A stretch of 64,000 nucleotides of DNA from Pseudomonas sp. B21-048 (GCF_024748615.1 NZ_CP087168.1:4154001-4218000); one strand, 5' to 3'. Positions 36,994 to 46,875 are shown, counted from the stretch's first letter. Numbers and translations: made by a program. The notes: a model not told the origin generated them from the letters alone.

Positions 36994-38610
36994 ATGGCCA
37001 CGCCTTCCTTCACCGCCTCTGCCCAGGCTCCCGCCAGCAGCGCCAAACTGCAGCTCGATAAAAAACCTGGTCTGCTCACCCTTGTGCTGTTCTTTGCGGT
37101 GCTGAGCAGCGGGCTGTTGTTCACCGCCTACAGTCTGATGCACGACATGAGCGAACTCGGCACGGTGGTCACCACCTGGACGCCGTTTCTGCTGTTGGGC
37201 GTCGCACTGTTGATTGCTCTGGGCTTTGAGTTCGTCAACGGTTTTCACGACACCGCGAACGCCGTGGCGACGGTGATTTATACCCACTCCTTGCCGCCGC
37301 ATTTCGCGGTGGTCTGGTCCGGATTTTTCAACTTTCTGGGGGTGTTGCTGTCGAGCGGCGCGGTGGCGTTCGGCATCATCGCCCTGTTACCGGTGGAGCT
37401 GATTCTGCAAGTCGGTTCCTCCGCCGGTTTCGCGATGATCTTCGCCCTGTTGATCGCCGCGATCCTGTGGAACCTCGGCACCTGGTGGCTGGGTTTGCCG
37501 GCGTCTTCGTCGCACACCCTGATCGGCTCGATCATCGGGGTCGGCGTGGCCAACGCGCTGATGCACGGCCGTGACGGCACCAGTGGCGTGGATTGGGCCC
37601 AGGCAACCAAAGTGGGTTACGCGCTGTTGTTGTCACCGCTGATCGGCTTCGCGTTTGCCGCGTTGCTGTTGCTGGCATTGCGCGCCTTCGTCAAAAATCG
37701 CGCGTTGTACAAAGCGCCGAAGGGCGACACCCCGCCACCGTGGTGGATTCGTGGCATGTTGATTCTGACTTGCACCGGTGTGTCGTTCGCCCACGGTTCC
37801 AACGACGGCCAGAAAGGCATGGGCCTGATCATGCTGATTCTGGTCGGTACCCTGCCAATGGCGTATGCGCTGAACCGGACCATGCCGGCGGATCAGTCCC
37901 TGCAGTTCGCTGCGGTGGCTGAAGTCACCCAGCAAGCCCTGATGAAAAACTCGCCGGTGCCGGCGCCCGCCGATCCACGCCCGGTGCTGACCGATTACAT
38001 GCGCAGCAAGGAAGCCACGCCGCAACTGATCCCCGCCCTCGCCGCGCTGGCGGGCCACATCGGTAACGAAGTGAAGGGTTACGGCTCACTGTCGAAAGTC
38101 CCGGCCGAAGCGATGGGCAACGTGCGTAACGACATGTACCTGACCAGCGAAACCATTCGCCTGATGGACAAGAACAAGGTAGGCAACTTTGATGCCGACA
38201 CCGCCGGCAAGCTGCTACTGTTCAAGCAACAGATCGACAACGCCACACGGTTCATTCCGCTGTGGGTGAAGATCGCGGTGGCCATCGCCCTGGGGCTGGG
38301 CACCATGGTCGGCTGGAAACGCATCGTGGTGACGGTCGGCGAAAAAATCGGCAAGACACACCTGACCTACGCCCAGGGCGCCTCGGCGGAAACCGTGGCG
38401 ATGCTGACCATCGGCGCCGCTGACATGTTCGGCCTGCCGGTGTCGACCACCCACGTGTTGTCTTCAGGCGTGGCCGGGACCATGGTTGCCAACGGTGGTG
38501 GCTTGCAGATGAAGACCATCCGCAATCTGCTGATGGCCTGGGTACTGACCTTGCCGGCGGCGATTGTGTTGTCGGGCAGTTTGTATTGGTTGTTCACCAA
38601 GCTGTTTTGA
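36994..38610 (+). CDS. Inorganic phosphate transporter, PiT family
   Basis: A 538-residue inner-membrane protein with about ten hydrophobic segments and the two PiT signatures (FEFVNGFHDTANAVATVIYT and the C-terminal GLPVSTTHVLSSGVAGT), plus the GSNDGQKGMG repeat motif. It carries phosphate with a metal or proton at low affinity. The ATG at 36994 is used. A hydrophilic loop is present around residues 310-400. Confidence 0.92.
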   Translation: MATPSFTASAQAPASSAKLQLDKKPGLLTLVLFFAVLSSGLLFTAYSLMHDMSELGTVVTTWTPFLLLGVALLIALGFEFVNGFHDTANAVATVIYTHSLPPHFAVVWSGFFNFLGVLLSSGAVAFGIIALLPVELILQVGSSAGFAMIFALLIAAILWNLGTWWLGLPASSSHTLIGSIIGVGVANALMHGRDGTSGVDWAQATKVGYALLLSPLIGFAFAALLLLALRAFVKNRALYKAPKGDTPPPWWIRGMLILTCTGVSFAHGSNDGQKGMGLIMLILVGTLPMAYALNRTMPADQSLQFAAVAEVTQQALMKNSPVPAPADPRPVLTDYMRSKEATPQLIPALAALAGHIGNEVKGYGSLSKVPAEAMGNVRNDMYLTSETIRLMDKNKVGNFDADTAGKLLLFKQQIDNATRFIPLWVKIAVAIALGLGTMVGWKRIVVTVGEKIGKTHLTYAQGASAETVAMLTIGAADMFGLPVSTTHVLSSGVAGTMVANGGGLQMKTIRNLLMAWVLTLPAAIVLSGSLYWLFTKLF

Positions 38611-38679
38611 TCACACAGGGCCTGTAGTAGCGAGCGCTGTGGCGCCCCACTTGCCCGCGAAAGGGCCCGCAAGATCACA

Positions 38680-39915
38680 TCATTCCAACGCCTTGAGCCG
38701 CCCCTCGATAAACCGCCGCTCCGGCACCTGCTGCGTCAACTCCAGCGCCCGTTCATAGGCCGCCCGCGCCTCTTCCGCCCTTCCCAACTGCCGGTAAAAC
38801 TCGGCCCGTGCCGAGTGCGCCAGGTGGTAATCCAGCAGCTCGCCCCGCGCCAGAATCCCTTCGATCAACGTCAACCCGACCAATGGGCCATCGCGCTTGG
38901 CCAATGCTGCCGCGCGGTTGAGTTCGATCACCGGCGATGGCACGGCCCGCAGCAGCACGTCATACAGACCGATGATCTGCGGCCAGTCCGTCTCCGCCGC
39001 CGTCGGCGCTTCGGCATGCACCGCCGCAATTGCCGCTTGCAAGCAATAAGGCCCGAAGCGCCGCGTCGTCAATGCCCGCTCCACCAGCGCACAGCCTTCG
39101 GCAATCAACTCGGCGTCCCACAACGAGCGATCCTGTTCATCCAGCACAATCAGCTCGCCGTCGGGTGAAGTCCTGGCCGGGCGCCGGGATTCATGCAACA
39201 GCATCAGTGCCAGCAGCCCCATCACTTCCGGTTCAGGCAGCAATTCCATTAACAACCGACCGAGACGAATCGCTTCACGCGTCAGGTCTTCCCGGGTCAG
39301 TTCATTGCCAATGGACGCCGAATACCCTTCGTTGAACACCAGGTAAATCACCCGCAACACGCTGTCGAGACGCTCAGGCAGTTCCGTGAGGGTGGGCACC
39401 TGATAAGGGATTTTCGCGTCACGAATCTTGGCCTTCGCCCGCACGATGCGCTGGGCGATGGTGGTCGGTGCCGAAAGAAAGGCCCGGGCGATTTCTTCGG
39501 TCGTCAGGTCGCAGACTTCGCGCAGGGTCAACGGCACTTGAGCGTCCGCGGCGAGTGCCGGGTGACAACAGGTGAAAATCAGGCGCAGGCGATCGTCTTC
39601 CACATCCTCATCACTCCAGTCAGCCTGCTCCAGCGCTTCCAGTTGAGCGATCAACATCGGCCGGGACGCGTTAAAACGCGCGCGTCGGCGCAATACATCG
39701 ATAGCCTTGAAACGCCCGGTGGACACCAGCCAGGTGCGTGGGTTGTCCGGCACGCCGTCACGCTGCCAGCGTTCGACCGCGACGAAGAACGCCTCGTGCA
39801 GCGCTTCTTCGGCGAGGTCGAAATCGCCGAGCAGACGGATCAGTGTCGCCAGAATCCGCCGCGAGTCTTCGCGGTAGACCTGCTCGACGCGCGTCCGTAC
39901 CGACTCGCCAGGCAT
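38680..39915 (-). CDS. ECF42-type RNA polymerase sigma factor
   Basis: A 411-residue sigma factor: sigma2 (ILATLIRLLGDFDLAEEALHEAFFVAVERW), sigma4 (LTTEEIARAFLSAPTTIAQRIVRAKAKIR) and a ~200-residue C-terminal helical/TPR-like extension (DUF6596), the hallmark of the ECF42 group. ECF42 factors sit beside DGPF/YciI-family genes, and that is seen here. There is no anti-sigma gene; the C-terminal domain is thought to regulate activity. The start codon overlaps the stop of a 24-codon peptide gene (TGATG). Confidence 0.92.
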   Translation of the reverse strand: MPGESVRTRVEQVYREDSRRILATLIRLLGDFDLAEEALHEAFFVAVERWQRDGVPDNPRTWLVSTGRFKAIDVLRRRARFNASRPMLIAQLEALEQADWSDEDVEDDRLRLIFTCCHPALAADAQVPLTLREVCDLTTEEIARAFLSAPTTIAQRIVRAKAKIRDAKIPYQVPTLTELPERLDSVLRVIYLVFNEGYSASIGNELTREDLTREAIRLGRLLMELLPEPEVMGLLALMLLHESRRPARTSPDGELIVLDEQDRSLWDAELIAEGCALVERALTTRRFGPYCLQAAIAAVHAEAPTAAETDWPQIIGLYDVLLRAVPSPVIELNRAAALAKRDGPLVGLTLIEGILARGELLDYHLAHSARAEFYRQLGRAEEARAAYERALELTQQVPERRFIEGRLKALE

Positions 39916-39989
39916 CAGTGCGGCAGGCCTTCAGGGAAAATGGCCTTGGTGAACATCAGACGCTTCGAAGCGACGGATTGTGGGCTCAT
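39915..39989 (-). CDS. 24-residue peptide translationally coupled to the sigma gene
   Basis: A short frame starting MSPQSVASKRLMFTKA has AGGAG seven bases before its ATG and ends in TGATG, so its stop overlaps the sigma start. It lies 26 bp after the YciI gene. It may be a leader that couples sigma translation to ribosome passage, or a remnant of a larger gene; I cannot tell from sequence. Confidence 0.5.
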   Translation of the reverse strand: MSPQSVASKRLMFTKAIFPEGLPH

Positions 39990-40015
39990 GAAAGAACTCC
40001 TGTTGTGAGCGTTAT

Positions 40016-40360
40016 TCAGGGATTCAACTGGCGAACGGGTCGCACCTCGACACACCCGACCCGGGCCGCCGGGATGTTGCCGGCGACCTGGATCGCTTCA
40101 TTGAGGTCCTTGGCATCGATCAGGTAGAAGCCGGCCAACTGCTCTTTGGTTTCAGCGAACGGGCCATCGGTGATCGACATTTTGCCGTTGCGCATACGCA
40201 CGGTGGTCGCGGTCTGCACCGACTCCAGCGCTTCGGCGGCGATCATCCGGCCGCTGCCCTGGATCGACTCGCTATAGGCCATGCACTCGGCGTCATGGGG
40301 GCTTTCGGGCAGCGAGTGCAAGTCGTGCTCGTTGCTGTAGACCAGGCATAAATACTTCAT
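40016..40360 (-). CDS. YciI/DGPF-domain protein, partner of ECF42
   Basis: A 114-residue protein with the YCII fold (MKYLCLVYSNEHDLHSLPESP; MSITDGPFAETKEQLAGFYLIDAKDLNEA). The DGPF motif in residues ~65 defines the family that accompanies ECF42 sigma factors and is often among its targets. The function of this family is unclear. Confidence 0.9.
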   Translation of the reverse strand: MKYLCLVYSNEHDLHSLPESPHDAECMAYSESIQGSGRMIAAEALESVQTATTVRMRNGKMSITDGPFAETKEQLAGFYLIDAKDLNEAIQVAGNIPAARVGCVEVRPVRQLNP

Positions 40361-40489
40361 GGGACTCTCCGTTCTTTGGGGCTCTCCATCTCTTGGAGCT
40401 CTGCCCTGATCGAACTGATCAACTATGGCTGCAGATGGCGGCTTTGGCGTTGCTTTCCGATAAACAGCCCGACGAATCAGGCAAGACGA

Positions 40490-40915
40490 TCAGGGTTCCA
40501 GGTTGAACAGCGCCGCGCCGCTCGTCATGTCGAACGGTGCCGACCAGTGTTCGTGGACGATCTGCCAAAGTCCCGCTTCCTGCCGGTAGCAGGCGGTGAC
40601 GCGCATCCAGCAGGCCTGGGTTTCACCCTTCTCATTGGTGCCGCCGCAATGCGCCAGCCAGTGCGCGAAAGCGATCTCCTGCGACGGCACGATGTCGATC
40701 TCGTGGAACTCGAAAATGTGCGGACCGGGGCACATCTCCATGCATTCCTGCCAATGCGCACGGTAGGCCGCCTTGCCCTTGAATTGCAGGGCTTTGACGG
40801 CATCGAAGGAGACGATGTCATCGGCATAAAGGGCCATGACCTTTTCCACGTCCTTGGCGATGACCGCCTGACGATAGTTCTCGATCAGGTTATGGATTTG
40901 TGTCTGAGCATTCAT
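40490..40915 (-). CDS. SnoaL/NTF2-like protein
   Basis: A 141-residue NTF2-fold protein (IHNLIENYRQAVIAKDVEKVMALYADDIVSFDA; HEHWSAPFDMTSGAALF) like the ketosteroid-isomerase-type partners seen in ECF42 operons. It is the first gene of the operon and is separated from the YciI gene by ~130 bp, which may hold a second promoter. Its ligand is unknown. Confidence 0.85.
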   Translation of the reverse strand: MNAQTQIHNLIENYRQAVIAKDVEKVMALYADDIVSFDAVKALQFKGKAAYRAHWQECMEMCPGPHIFEFHEIDIVPSQEIAFAHWLAHCGGTNEKGETQACWMRVTACYRQEAGLWQIVHEHWSAPFDMTSGAALFNLEP

Positions 40916-41057
40916 GAGGGTTCTCCGTGGTTTTTTTTGTTGAAGACACCCTTAGTCGTCTGGCGAAATGCCAAATCGACAACCGAAATAAAAATAATCC
41001 ATGGGTGCAAATTCGCTAGAATTCGAGGCTCATTTCCGTTGGAAAAAGGACACTCCA

Positions 41058-41543
41058 GTGACAGCCCGACTCGTGCCTTACGAAAGCCTGAATGCCCTGC
41101 AACGCCAACAGGTCGAAGCCATCGAAATTCACGCTGAGCAAATCAGATTCTCCGGCGACATTCACGGTGCGTTGCACACCTTGCTGTCCAAACCCGGCCC
41201 AGGCGTCAAAGGCTTTGCACTACTCGTAGAGGATACCCCGGTGGCCTTCCTGCTGCTCAAGCGCCCACCGGTGCTGCCGGCCTGGGCCGACGAACACAGC
41301 GCCACCCTGCACGCCCTGCAAGTCGATCGCCGCGCACAGGGCAAAGGCTATGGCAAAGCCTGCCTGCAAGCGCTGCCCGAGGTCGCGCGCCAGGCCTGGC
41401 CAGAAATCAAAGGGCTGGAATTGTCGGTGGATGCGGACAATGAATCGGCCATCGCGTTGTATGCCAAGTACGGTTTTGTCGACAGTGGTGAAGCGTACAA
41501 GGGCCGGATCGGTTATGAACGGCGGATGGGTCTGGTTTTCTGA
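41058..41543 (+). CDS. GNAT acetyltransferase
   Basis: A 161-residue acetyltransferase with the acetyl-CoA loop QGKGYGKACLQAL and the C-terminal NESAIALYAKYGF motif. I used the GTG at 41058, which follows AAGGACACTCCA; an ATG at 41001 would add 19 residues and has no ribosome site. The substrate is unknown. Confidence 0.85.
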   Translation: MTARLVPYESLNALQRQQVEAIEIHAEQIRFSGDIHGALHTLLSKPGPGVKGFALLVEDTPVAFLLLKRPPVLPAWADEHSATLHALQVDRRAQGKGYGKACLQALPEVARQAWPEIKGLELSVDADNESAIALYAKYGFVDSGEAYKGRIGYERRMGLVF

Positions 41544-41605
41544 TTCGTAGAGGCATGCGGTTCGCCGCGCGGTGACCTGCCGACATCTCAAGGATCCAGG
41601 CAATC

Positions 41606-42133
41606 ATTTCGGGCGACCCCAACCGCTGGCGCCTACTTCAACTTGTTCATTCCCTGAACTTACCGGATTGCTGGATCGGTGCCGGGTTTGTCAGGAATGC
41701 CGTTTGGGATCACTTGCATAACCGGGTTCCGTCCCCGGTCTCGACCGATATTGATGTCATCTGGTTTGACGCCGATCGCTGCACATCCACAGATGACCGA
41801 CAGTTGGAAGAAGCTTTGCGGGGCCTGGATCGAACAGTCAAATGGTCGGTCAAAAACCAAGCCAGGATGCATGTTCAAAACGGCGACCAGCCCTACACGT
41901 CTTCAACGGATGCGATGAGATATTGGCCGGAAACAGCAACGGCGGTCGCTGTCAGACTTGTGCGGAGCAATGTTTGTCAGGTTGCAGCGCCGCTGGGACT
42001 GGATGATCTTTTTCGTTTGGTCATCAGGCCGACTGCAAGATTTGTTTCAGATAAGCACATAATTTTTCAAAAGCGCTTCAGATCCAAAGACTGGCTGACA
42101 ACCTGGCCGCTGCTCAGGCATGAGAGTGGATGA
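41606..42133 (+). CDS. Nucleotidyltransferase-family protein (PF06042-like) without a standard start codon
   Basis: The translated frame shows the family signature (CWIGAGFVRNAVWDHLHNRV, then STDIDVIWFD) and a complete C-terminus (LDDLFRLVIRPTARF). But between the in-frame TGA at 41573 and the signature no ATG, GTG or TTG occurs. The nearest usable codons are ATC/ATT at 41603-41608, behind AGGATCCAGG. An ATG at 41555 would read through that TGA after six codons. Either the gene uses ATT, or it was broken by a nonsense change. Confidence 0.55.
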   Translation: MSGDPNRWRLLQLVHSLNLPDCWIGAGFVRNAVWDHLHNRVPSPVSTDIDVIWFDADRCTSTDDRQLEEALRGLDRTVKWSVKNQARMHVQNGDQPYTSSTDAMRYWPETATAVAVRLVRSNVCQVAAPLGLDDLFRLVIRPTARFVSDKHIIFQKRFRSKDWLTTWPLLRHESG

Positions 42134-42190
42134 ATAAACAAAATACGAAGGCCTGAATTTGGGTGACTAAAAACCCCTCATTTTTCTCTG

Positions 42191-42679
42191 CTACAACTCC
42201 AACACCATCTCATGCCACGCCATCCCGCCATGATCGGACGCCGAAGGTTTGATATAGGCAAAACCAAACCCGGCATAGAGCGGAATGTGTTGCTCTTTGC
42301 ACATCAAGTGGATGCTCGCCTTCTTCAGGGCACGCATGTGCTGGATGAATTCATCCATCAAGCGTTTCGCCAGGCCCTGCCCTTGATAGTCCGGATGCAC
42401 CACCACCGACATGATCACCACGTGCGGGCCGGCCGGGTCGTGGCCGATCAGTTCCTTGAACGCCTCGTCCGACATTTGCACTTCAAACGCCGCACCGGAA
42501 TTGATGAAGCCGGCTACAACACCCTCTACTTCAGCGACGATGAAGCCCTCGGGCCATGTGGCGATGCGGGTGGCGATTTTTTCACGGGTGGCGGCTTCAT
42601 CGCCTTCGTAGGCAATGGTTTCGATGGCGTAGCAGCGGTCCAGGTCAGTGGGGGTAACGTGGCGGATGACGGTGTTCAT
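42191..42679 (-). CDS. GNAT acetyltransferase
   Basis: A 162-residue protein beginning MNTVIRHVTPTDLDRCYAIE, with the acetyl-CoA loop HPDYQGQGLAKRLMDEF and IPLYAGFGFAYIKPS. An open frame runs further upstream on the same strand but the ATG at 42679 is the natural start. Typical of diamine/arylalkylamine N-acetyltransferase-like proteins; substrate unknown. Confidence 0.87.
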   Translation of the reverse strand: MNTVIRHVTPTDLDRCYAIETIAYEGDEAATREKIATRIATWPEGFIVAEVEGVVAGFINSGAAFEVQMSDEAFKELIGHDPAGPHVVIMSVVVHPDYQGQGLAKRLMDEFIQHMRALKKASIHLMCKEQHIPLYAGFGFAYIKPSASDHGGMAWHEMVLEL

Positions 42680-42776
42680 GGCAGCTCGGATTCGGCGTGG
42701 ACAAGGTTGGGGATCATAAATCAGCATCAACACGACATCGAGAGGCGAATCACCGATCCGCCGCTCGACTCGCTTT

Positions 42777-43265
42777 TTACGCTTTGAGCGGCAGCCAAAT
42801 TTCCAGCACACCGGTGTTGAGCTTTGGGTTGAAATCGTCGCTGTAACGCTCGAACTCCGGGGCGTCCGCCGCCTCGTGACCGGATTGCGGCAGCCAGGTT
42901 TCCCATATGTATTGAAAGGTTTGAGGCAAGGTATCCAGCGAGCCTTTGTGCTCGAACACTGCGTAATACTGAGGCTGAATCTCGACCCAGCGGTATTTCT
43001 CGGGGAGGTCGTCGAGCTTGCTGATCTCGACGCCGGCGATGTATTCGAAGCCACCCTTGCCGTCGGGGTTGCAGCAGACGCCGTAGGTCACTTCGCTCTT
43101 TTGCCCGGGCACCTTCCCGATGTGGGGGACAAATTGCTCCCACAACTTGGGAATCTGTTTTTTCGCCGTCTCTTGGGTAAATCGCCCACCAAGCCCCGCT
43201 ATGAGCAGGAAGTGCCCGTTTTCGAAGCGTTGTTTAGCCCTTTCGGCGCCTGTTTGCTCATCCAT
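42777..43265 (-). CDS. GyrI-like/AraC effector-binding domain protein
   Basis: A 162-residue stand-alone GyrI-like domain (FLLIAGLGGRFTQETAKKQIPKLWEQF; VTYGVCCNPDGKGGFEYIAGVEI; QPQYYAVFEHKGSLDTLPQTFQYIWETWLPQ). Such proteins bind small hydrophobic ligands without a DNA-binding part. It shares strand with the acetyltransferase downstream, with ~100 bp between them. Confidence 0.85.
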   Translation of the reverse strand: MDEQTGAERAKQRFENGHFLLIAGLGGRFTQETAKKQIPKLWEQFVPHIGKVPGQKSEVTYGVCCNPDGKGGFEYIAGVEISKLDDLPEKYRWVEIQPQYYAVFEHKGSLDTLPQTFQYIWETWLPQSGHEAADAPEFERYSDDFNPKLNTGVLEIWLPLKA

Positions 43266-43333
43266 GACTCAACTCCTGGTACGAAAAAAATGGGTTCGGC
43301 TGGGAGTATAGAAGCCAAATCCGATTCGCCCAA

Positions 43334-43996
43334 TTACAGTGTATGCAACTGCTCGGCGGCGCCCGGACCGATGAACTCGTTATAGCCCGAGAGGATCACG
43401 TAGACCGCGAAATAGCAGAAGATCGCCGCCGATGCCATATAGGAATAACGCAGCAGTTTGTCACCGAGCAATTTGCCGCCGTGGCTCGCAGCGAAGCACA
43501 GACCGACACACCAGAGCACTCCGGCGCACAAGAAACCACCGAGAAACAGCGCCGAGCTGAGTGCGCCGCCGCCACCGAAACGGGCGATCAGCGTGCCGCC
43601 CACCGCAGCGAACCAGAGAATCGCACTGGGCGATGACATGGCGAGAAAAATCCCGCGGAAAAACTCGCGACGGCGCGAGTTGTGCCCCACCTCCGCGGTT
43701 TGCGCCAGTAGCGCTTCATGGTGGATCGCCGAATAAATCATCTTCGCCGCGAAATACAGGAGCAACGCCGACCCGCCAATCCACAACACCCAGCGCACGG
43801 TTTCGTACTGCAGCAATACGGTCATGCCGGCCAATGCCAGTACCGCGTAAATCAGATCGCCGACACACGTTCCCAGCCCCAACGCAAAGCCTTGAAAGTA
43901 GCCGCGCTGCATCGCCAGCGTGATCATCGCGATATTGGCCACGCCGATGTCCAGGCACAGCGAAAGGCTCAACAAGAAGCCACTGGTAAATTCCAT
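43334..43996 (-). CDS. LysE-family exporter
   Basis: A 220-residue inner-membrane protein with about six transmembrane helices and the LysE-type N-terminus ([25 protein letters not shown]) and [20 protein letters not shown]. LysE/RhtB proteins export amino acids or small metabolites. The ATG at 43996 ([13 protein letters not shown]) is used; an open frame further upstream lacks a membrane start. Confidence 0.87.
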   Translation of the reverse strand: MEFTSGFLLSLSLCLDIGVANIAMITLAMQRGYFQGFALGLGTCVGDLIYAVLALAGMTVLLQYETVRWVLWIGGSALLLYFAAKMIYSAIHHEALLAQTAEVGHNSRRREFFRGIFLAMSSPSAILWFAAVGGTLIARFGGGGALSSALFLGGFLCAGVLWCVGLCFAASHGGKLLGDKLLRYSYMASAAIFCYFAVYVILSGYNEFIGPGAAEQLHTL

Positions 43997-44134
43997 CGAC
44001 CATATCCTTGGGGAAAATTTATTGATGCGCAGGCTAGACAGTGTGCCACGACTGCCCTTACATTCCGCCACAGGCCACCGCAGTGGCCAGCGTCGCTCGG
44101 ACGGTTCCGGGCGCTTACGTTATCCGAGGCAACA

Positions 44135-45352
44135 ATGGCCGAACAAGGTTCGCAGCGCCGCTTTGCGCGCATAGATCGACTCCCCCCTTACGTTTTCAAC
44201 ATCACTGCCGAGCTGAAGATGGCCGCCCGTCGTCGTGGTGAAGACATCATCGACTTGAGCATGGGCAACCCCGACGGCGCCACGCCACCGCACATCGTCG
44301 AAAAACTGGTCACCGTTGCCCAGCGCGAAGACACCCACGGCTACTCCACGTCCAAAGGGATTCCGCGCCTGCGCCGGGCGATCTCCAACTGGTACAAGGA
44401 TCGCTACGAAGTCGACATCGACCCGGAAACCGAAGCCATCGTCACCATCGGTTCCAAGGAAGGTCTGGCGCATTTGATGCTGGCCACCCTCGACCAGGGC
44501 GACACCGTGCTGGTGCCGAACCCGAGCTACCCGATTCACATCTACGGAGCCGTGATTGCCGGCGCTCAGGTGCGGTCGGTGCCGCTGATTCCTGGCGTGG
44601 ACTTCTTCGCCGAGCTGGAACGAGCGATTCGCGGCTCGATCCCGAAGCCGAAGATGATGATCCTCGGTTTCCCGTCCAACCCTACCGCCCAGTGCGTGGA
44701 GCTGGACTTCTTCGAGCGAGTGATCGCCCTCGCCAAACAGTATGACGTTTTGGTGGTGCACGATTTGGCCTATGCCGACATCGTCTACGACGGCTGGAAA
44801 GCCCCGTCGATCATGCAGGTGCCCGGCGCCAAGGACATCGCGGTGGAGTTCTTCACCTTGTCCAAGAGTTACAACATGGCGGGCTGGCGCATCGGTTTCA
44901 TGGTCGGCAACCCGGAGCTGGTCAACGCCCTGGCGCGGATCAAGAGCTACCACGACTACGGCACATTCACCCCGCTGCAAGTCGCGGCCATCGCGGCGCT
45001 GGAAGGCGATCAGCAGTGCGTCAAAGACATCGCCGATCAGTACCGGCAGCGTCGCAACGTGCTGGTCAAAGGCCTGCATGAACTGGGCTGGATGGTCGAA
45101 AACCCGAAAGCGTCGATGTACGTCTGGGCCAAGATCCCCGAGGCTTATGCACACCTGGGCTCGCTGGAATTCGCCAAGAAACTGCTGGCCGAGGCCAAGG
45201 TCTGTGTCTCACCGGGTGTGGGGTTTGGTGAGTACGGGGATGATCATGTGCGCTTCGCGCTGATCGAAAACCAGGACCGGATTCGTCAGGCCGTACGCGG
45301 GATTCGCGGGATGTTCCGGGCGGATGGGCTGGTTACCAAAACCATCGTCTGA
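44135..45352 (+). CDS. alaC: Alanine transaminase-like aminotransferase (AlaC)
   Basis: A 405-residue class I/II PLP-dependent aminotransferase. The PLP lysine lies in [18 protein letters not shown], with [33 protein letters not shown] and [12 protein letters not shown]. It closely resembles the AlaC group that makes alanine from pyruvate and glutamate. The ATG at 44135 follows CCGAGG. It is divergent from the LysE-type exporter gene. Confidence 0.87.
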   Translation: MAEQGSQRRFARIDRLPPYVFNITAELKMAARRRGEDIIDLSMGNPDGATPPHIVEKLVTVAQREDTHGYSTSKGIPRLRRAISNWYKDRYEVDIDPETEAIVTIGSKEGLAHLMLATLDQGDTVLVPNPSYPIHIYGAVIAGAQVRSVPLIPGVDFFAELERAIRGSIPKPKMMILGFPSNPTAQCVELDFFERVIALAKQYDVLVVHDLAYADIVYDGWKAPSIMQVPGAKDIAVEFFTLSKSYNMAGWRIGFMVGNPELVNALARIKSYHDYGTFTPLQVAAIAALEGDQQCVKDIADQYRQRRNVLVKGLHELGWMVENPKASMYVWAKIPEAYAHLGSLEFAKKLLAEAKVCVSPGVGFGEYGDDHVRFALIENQDRIRQAVRGIRGMFRADGLVTKTIV

Positions 45353-45356
45353 CACA

Positions 45357-45472
45357 TTGATCGTTCCCACGCGCAGCAAAGGAATGCGGCCCGGGACGCT
45401 CCGCGTCCCTTCCAGAGCCGAACGCGGAGCGTCCGTTGAGGCATTCCCACGCAGAGCGTGGGAACGATCGTC
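45357..45472. repeat. REP-type palindromic repeat, family A (copy 3)
   Basis: The longest copy: GATCGTTCCCACGCGCAGC... on one side and ...GCATTCCCACGCAGAGCGTGGGAACGATC on the other, with a GCGTCC-rich inner part. It lies between alaC and the gntP terminator. Confidence 0.88.
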
Positions 45473-45476
45473 ACCC

Positions 45477-45508
45477 ACAAAAAAACCGCATCGCTGCGGT
45501 TTTTTTGT
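45477..45508. terminator. Bidirectional terminator between alaC and gntP
   Basis: A perfect 14-bp stem (ACAAAAAAACCGCA/TGCGGTTTTTTTGT) with a TCGC loop and T-runs on both strands. Confidence 0.92.
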
Positions 45509-45522
45509 GTCTGCCGATCGGC

Positions 45523-46875
45523 TTAAACGAACAACGACAACAGCAAGATGAAGCCCAAGCCCACCACGGACAGGATGGTTTCCATCGCGGTCCAGGTCTT
45601 GAAGGTTTCCGCCACGGTCATATTGAAGTACTGCTTCACCAGCCAGAAACCTGCGTCGTTGACGTGGGACAAAATCAACGAACCGGCACCGGTGGCCAGC
45701 ACCAGCAGCTCACGGTTCACACCCGGAATCATCCCCACCACCGGCACCACGATGCCCGCGCCAGTAATGGTTGCCACGGTGGCCGAACCGGTCGCGATAC
45801 GGATCACCGCCGCCACCAGCCAGGCCAGCAGGATCGGCGAGATCTGCGCCTCCACCGCCATGTGACCGATCACATCACCTACACCGCTGGTTACCAACAT
45901 CTGCTTGAAGCCGCCACCGGCACCGATGATCAGAATGATCGCGGCGGTCGGTGCAAGGCTCGCGTCCAGCCATTTGAGCATCTGTTGCGAACCGATGCCC
46001 TGCTTGTAGCCGAAGGTGTACAGCGACAGCAACAATGCCAGCAGCAACGCGGAGATCGGGTGACCGATCAGGTCCATGAAGGTGCGGAAGAAGTTGCCGT
46101 CCGGCAGCACCACATCGGCAAAGGTCTTGAGCAGCATCAGGAACACGGGCGACAGCACAGTGATCAGGGTGATGCCGAAGCTAGGCAGATCGCCTGCATC
46201 CTCATCGCGCACCAGTTGATCCACCAGTTCCTGATTCGGATGGCCGGGGATGTGCTTGGCAATGAACGTACCGAAGATCGGGCCGGCAATGATGGCCGTT
46301 GGCAGCGCAACGATCAGGCCATAAAGAATGGTTTTACCGATGTCGGCACCGAACACGCCGATGGCCAGCAACGGACCCGGGTGCGGTGGAACCAGGCCGT
46401 GCACGGCGGACAAACCGGCCAGCAGCGGGATACCGATCTTGATGATCGACACGCCGGTACGACGGGCGACGATGAACACCAGCGGGATCAGCAACACGAA
46501 GCCGATTTCGAAGAACAGCGGGATGCCGACCAGAAAGGCCGCGAACATCATGGCCCACTGCACCTTGTCTTTGCCGAAGGCTCGAATCAGGGTCTGGGCG
46601 ATCTGGTCCGCCCCGCCCGACTCGGCCATCATTTTGCCGAGCATGGTGCCCAGCGCCAGGATGATCCCGACGAAACCGAGCACCCCACCGAAGCCGTCCT
46701 GGAACGCTTTGATGATGGTGCCGATCGGCATACCGGAGGTCAGCCCGAGAAAGGCAGCGGCGATGATCAGGGCAATGAAGGGGTGAAGCTTGAACTTGGT
46801 GATCAGGACGATAAGCCCGATCACTGTGACCACTGCGTCTAGCAGCAGGAATGACTCGTGGGACATGCCAAACAT
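45523..46875 (-). CDS. gntP: Gluconate permease, GntP family
   Basis: A 450-residue inner-membrane symporter with ~12 hydrophobic segments, GHGLVPPHPGPLLAIGVF-type loop and a C-terminal SILILSHVNDAGFWLVKQYF-type segment, as in GntP/GntT gluconate permeases. It is the second gene after gntK with 80 bp between them that contain a GntR-like box. It imports gluconate from the periplasm. Confidence 0.92.
   Translation of the reverse strand: MFGMSHESFLLLDAVVTVIGLIVLITKFKLHPFIALIIAAAFLGLTSGMPIGTIIKAFQDGFGGVLGFVGIILALGTMLGKMMAESGGADQIAQTLIRAFGKDKVQWAMMFAAFLVGIPLFFEIGFVLLIPLVFIVARRTGVSIIKIGIPLLAGLSAVHGLVPPHPGPLLAIGVFGADIGKTILYGLIVALPTAIIAGPIFGTFIAKHIPGHPNQELVDQLVRDEDAGDLPSFGITLITVLSPVFLMLLKTFADVVLPDGNFFRTFMDLIGHPISALLLALLLSLYTFGYKQGIGSQQMLKWLDASLAPTAAIILIIGAGGGFKQMLVTSGVGDVIGHMAVEAQISPILLAWLVAAVIRIATGSATVATITGAGIVVPVVGMIPGVNRELLVLATGAGSLILSHVNDAGFWLVKQYFNMTVAETFKTWTAMETILSVVGLGFILLLSLFV

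Noticed and set aside
45436..46842. 468-codon frame opposite gntP, rich in His, Gln and Asp
   Set aside because: Low-complexity shadow of a membrane-protein gene, and it begins inside a REP element.
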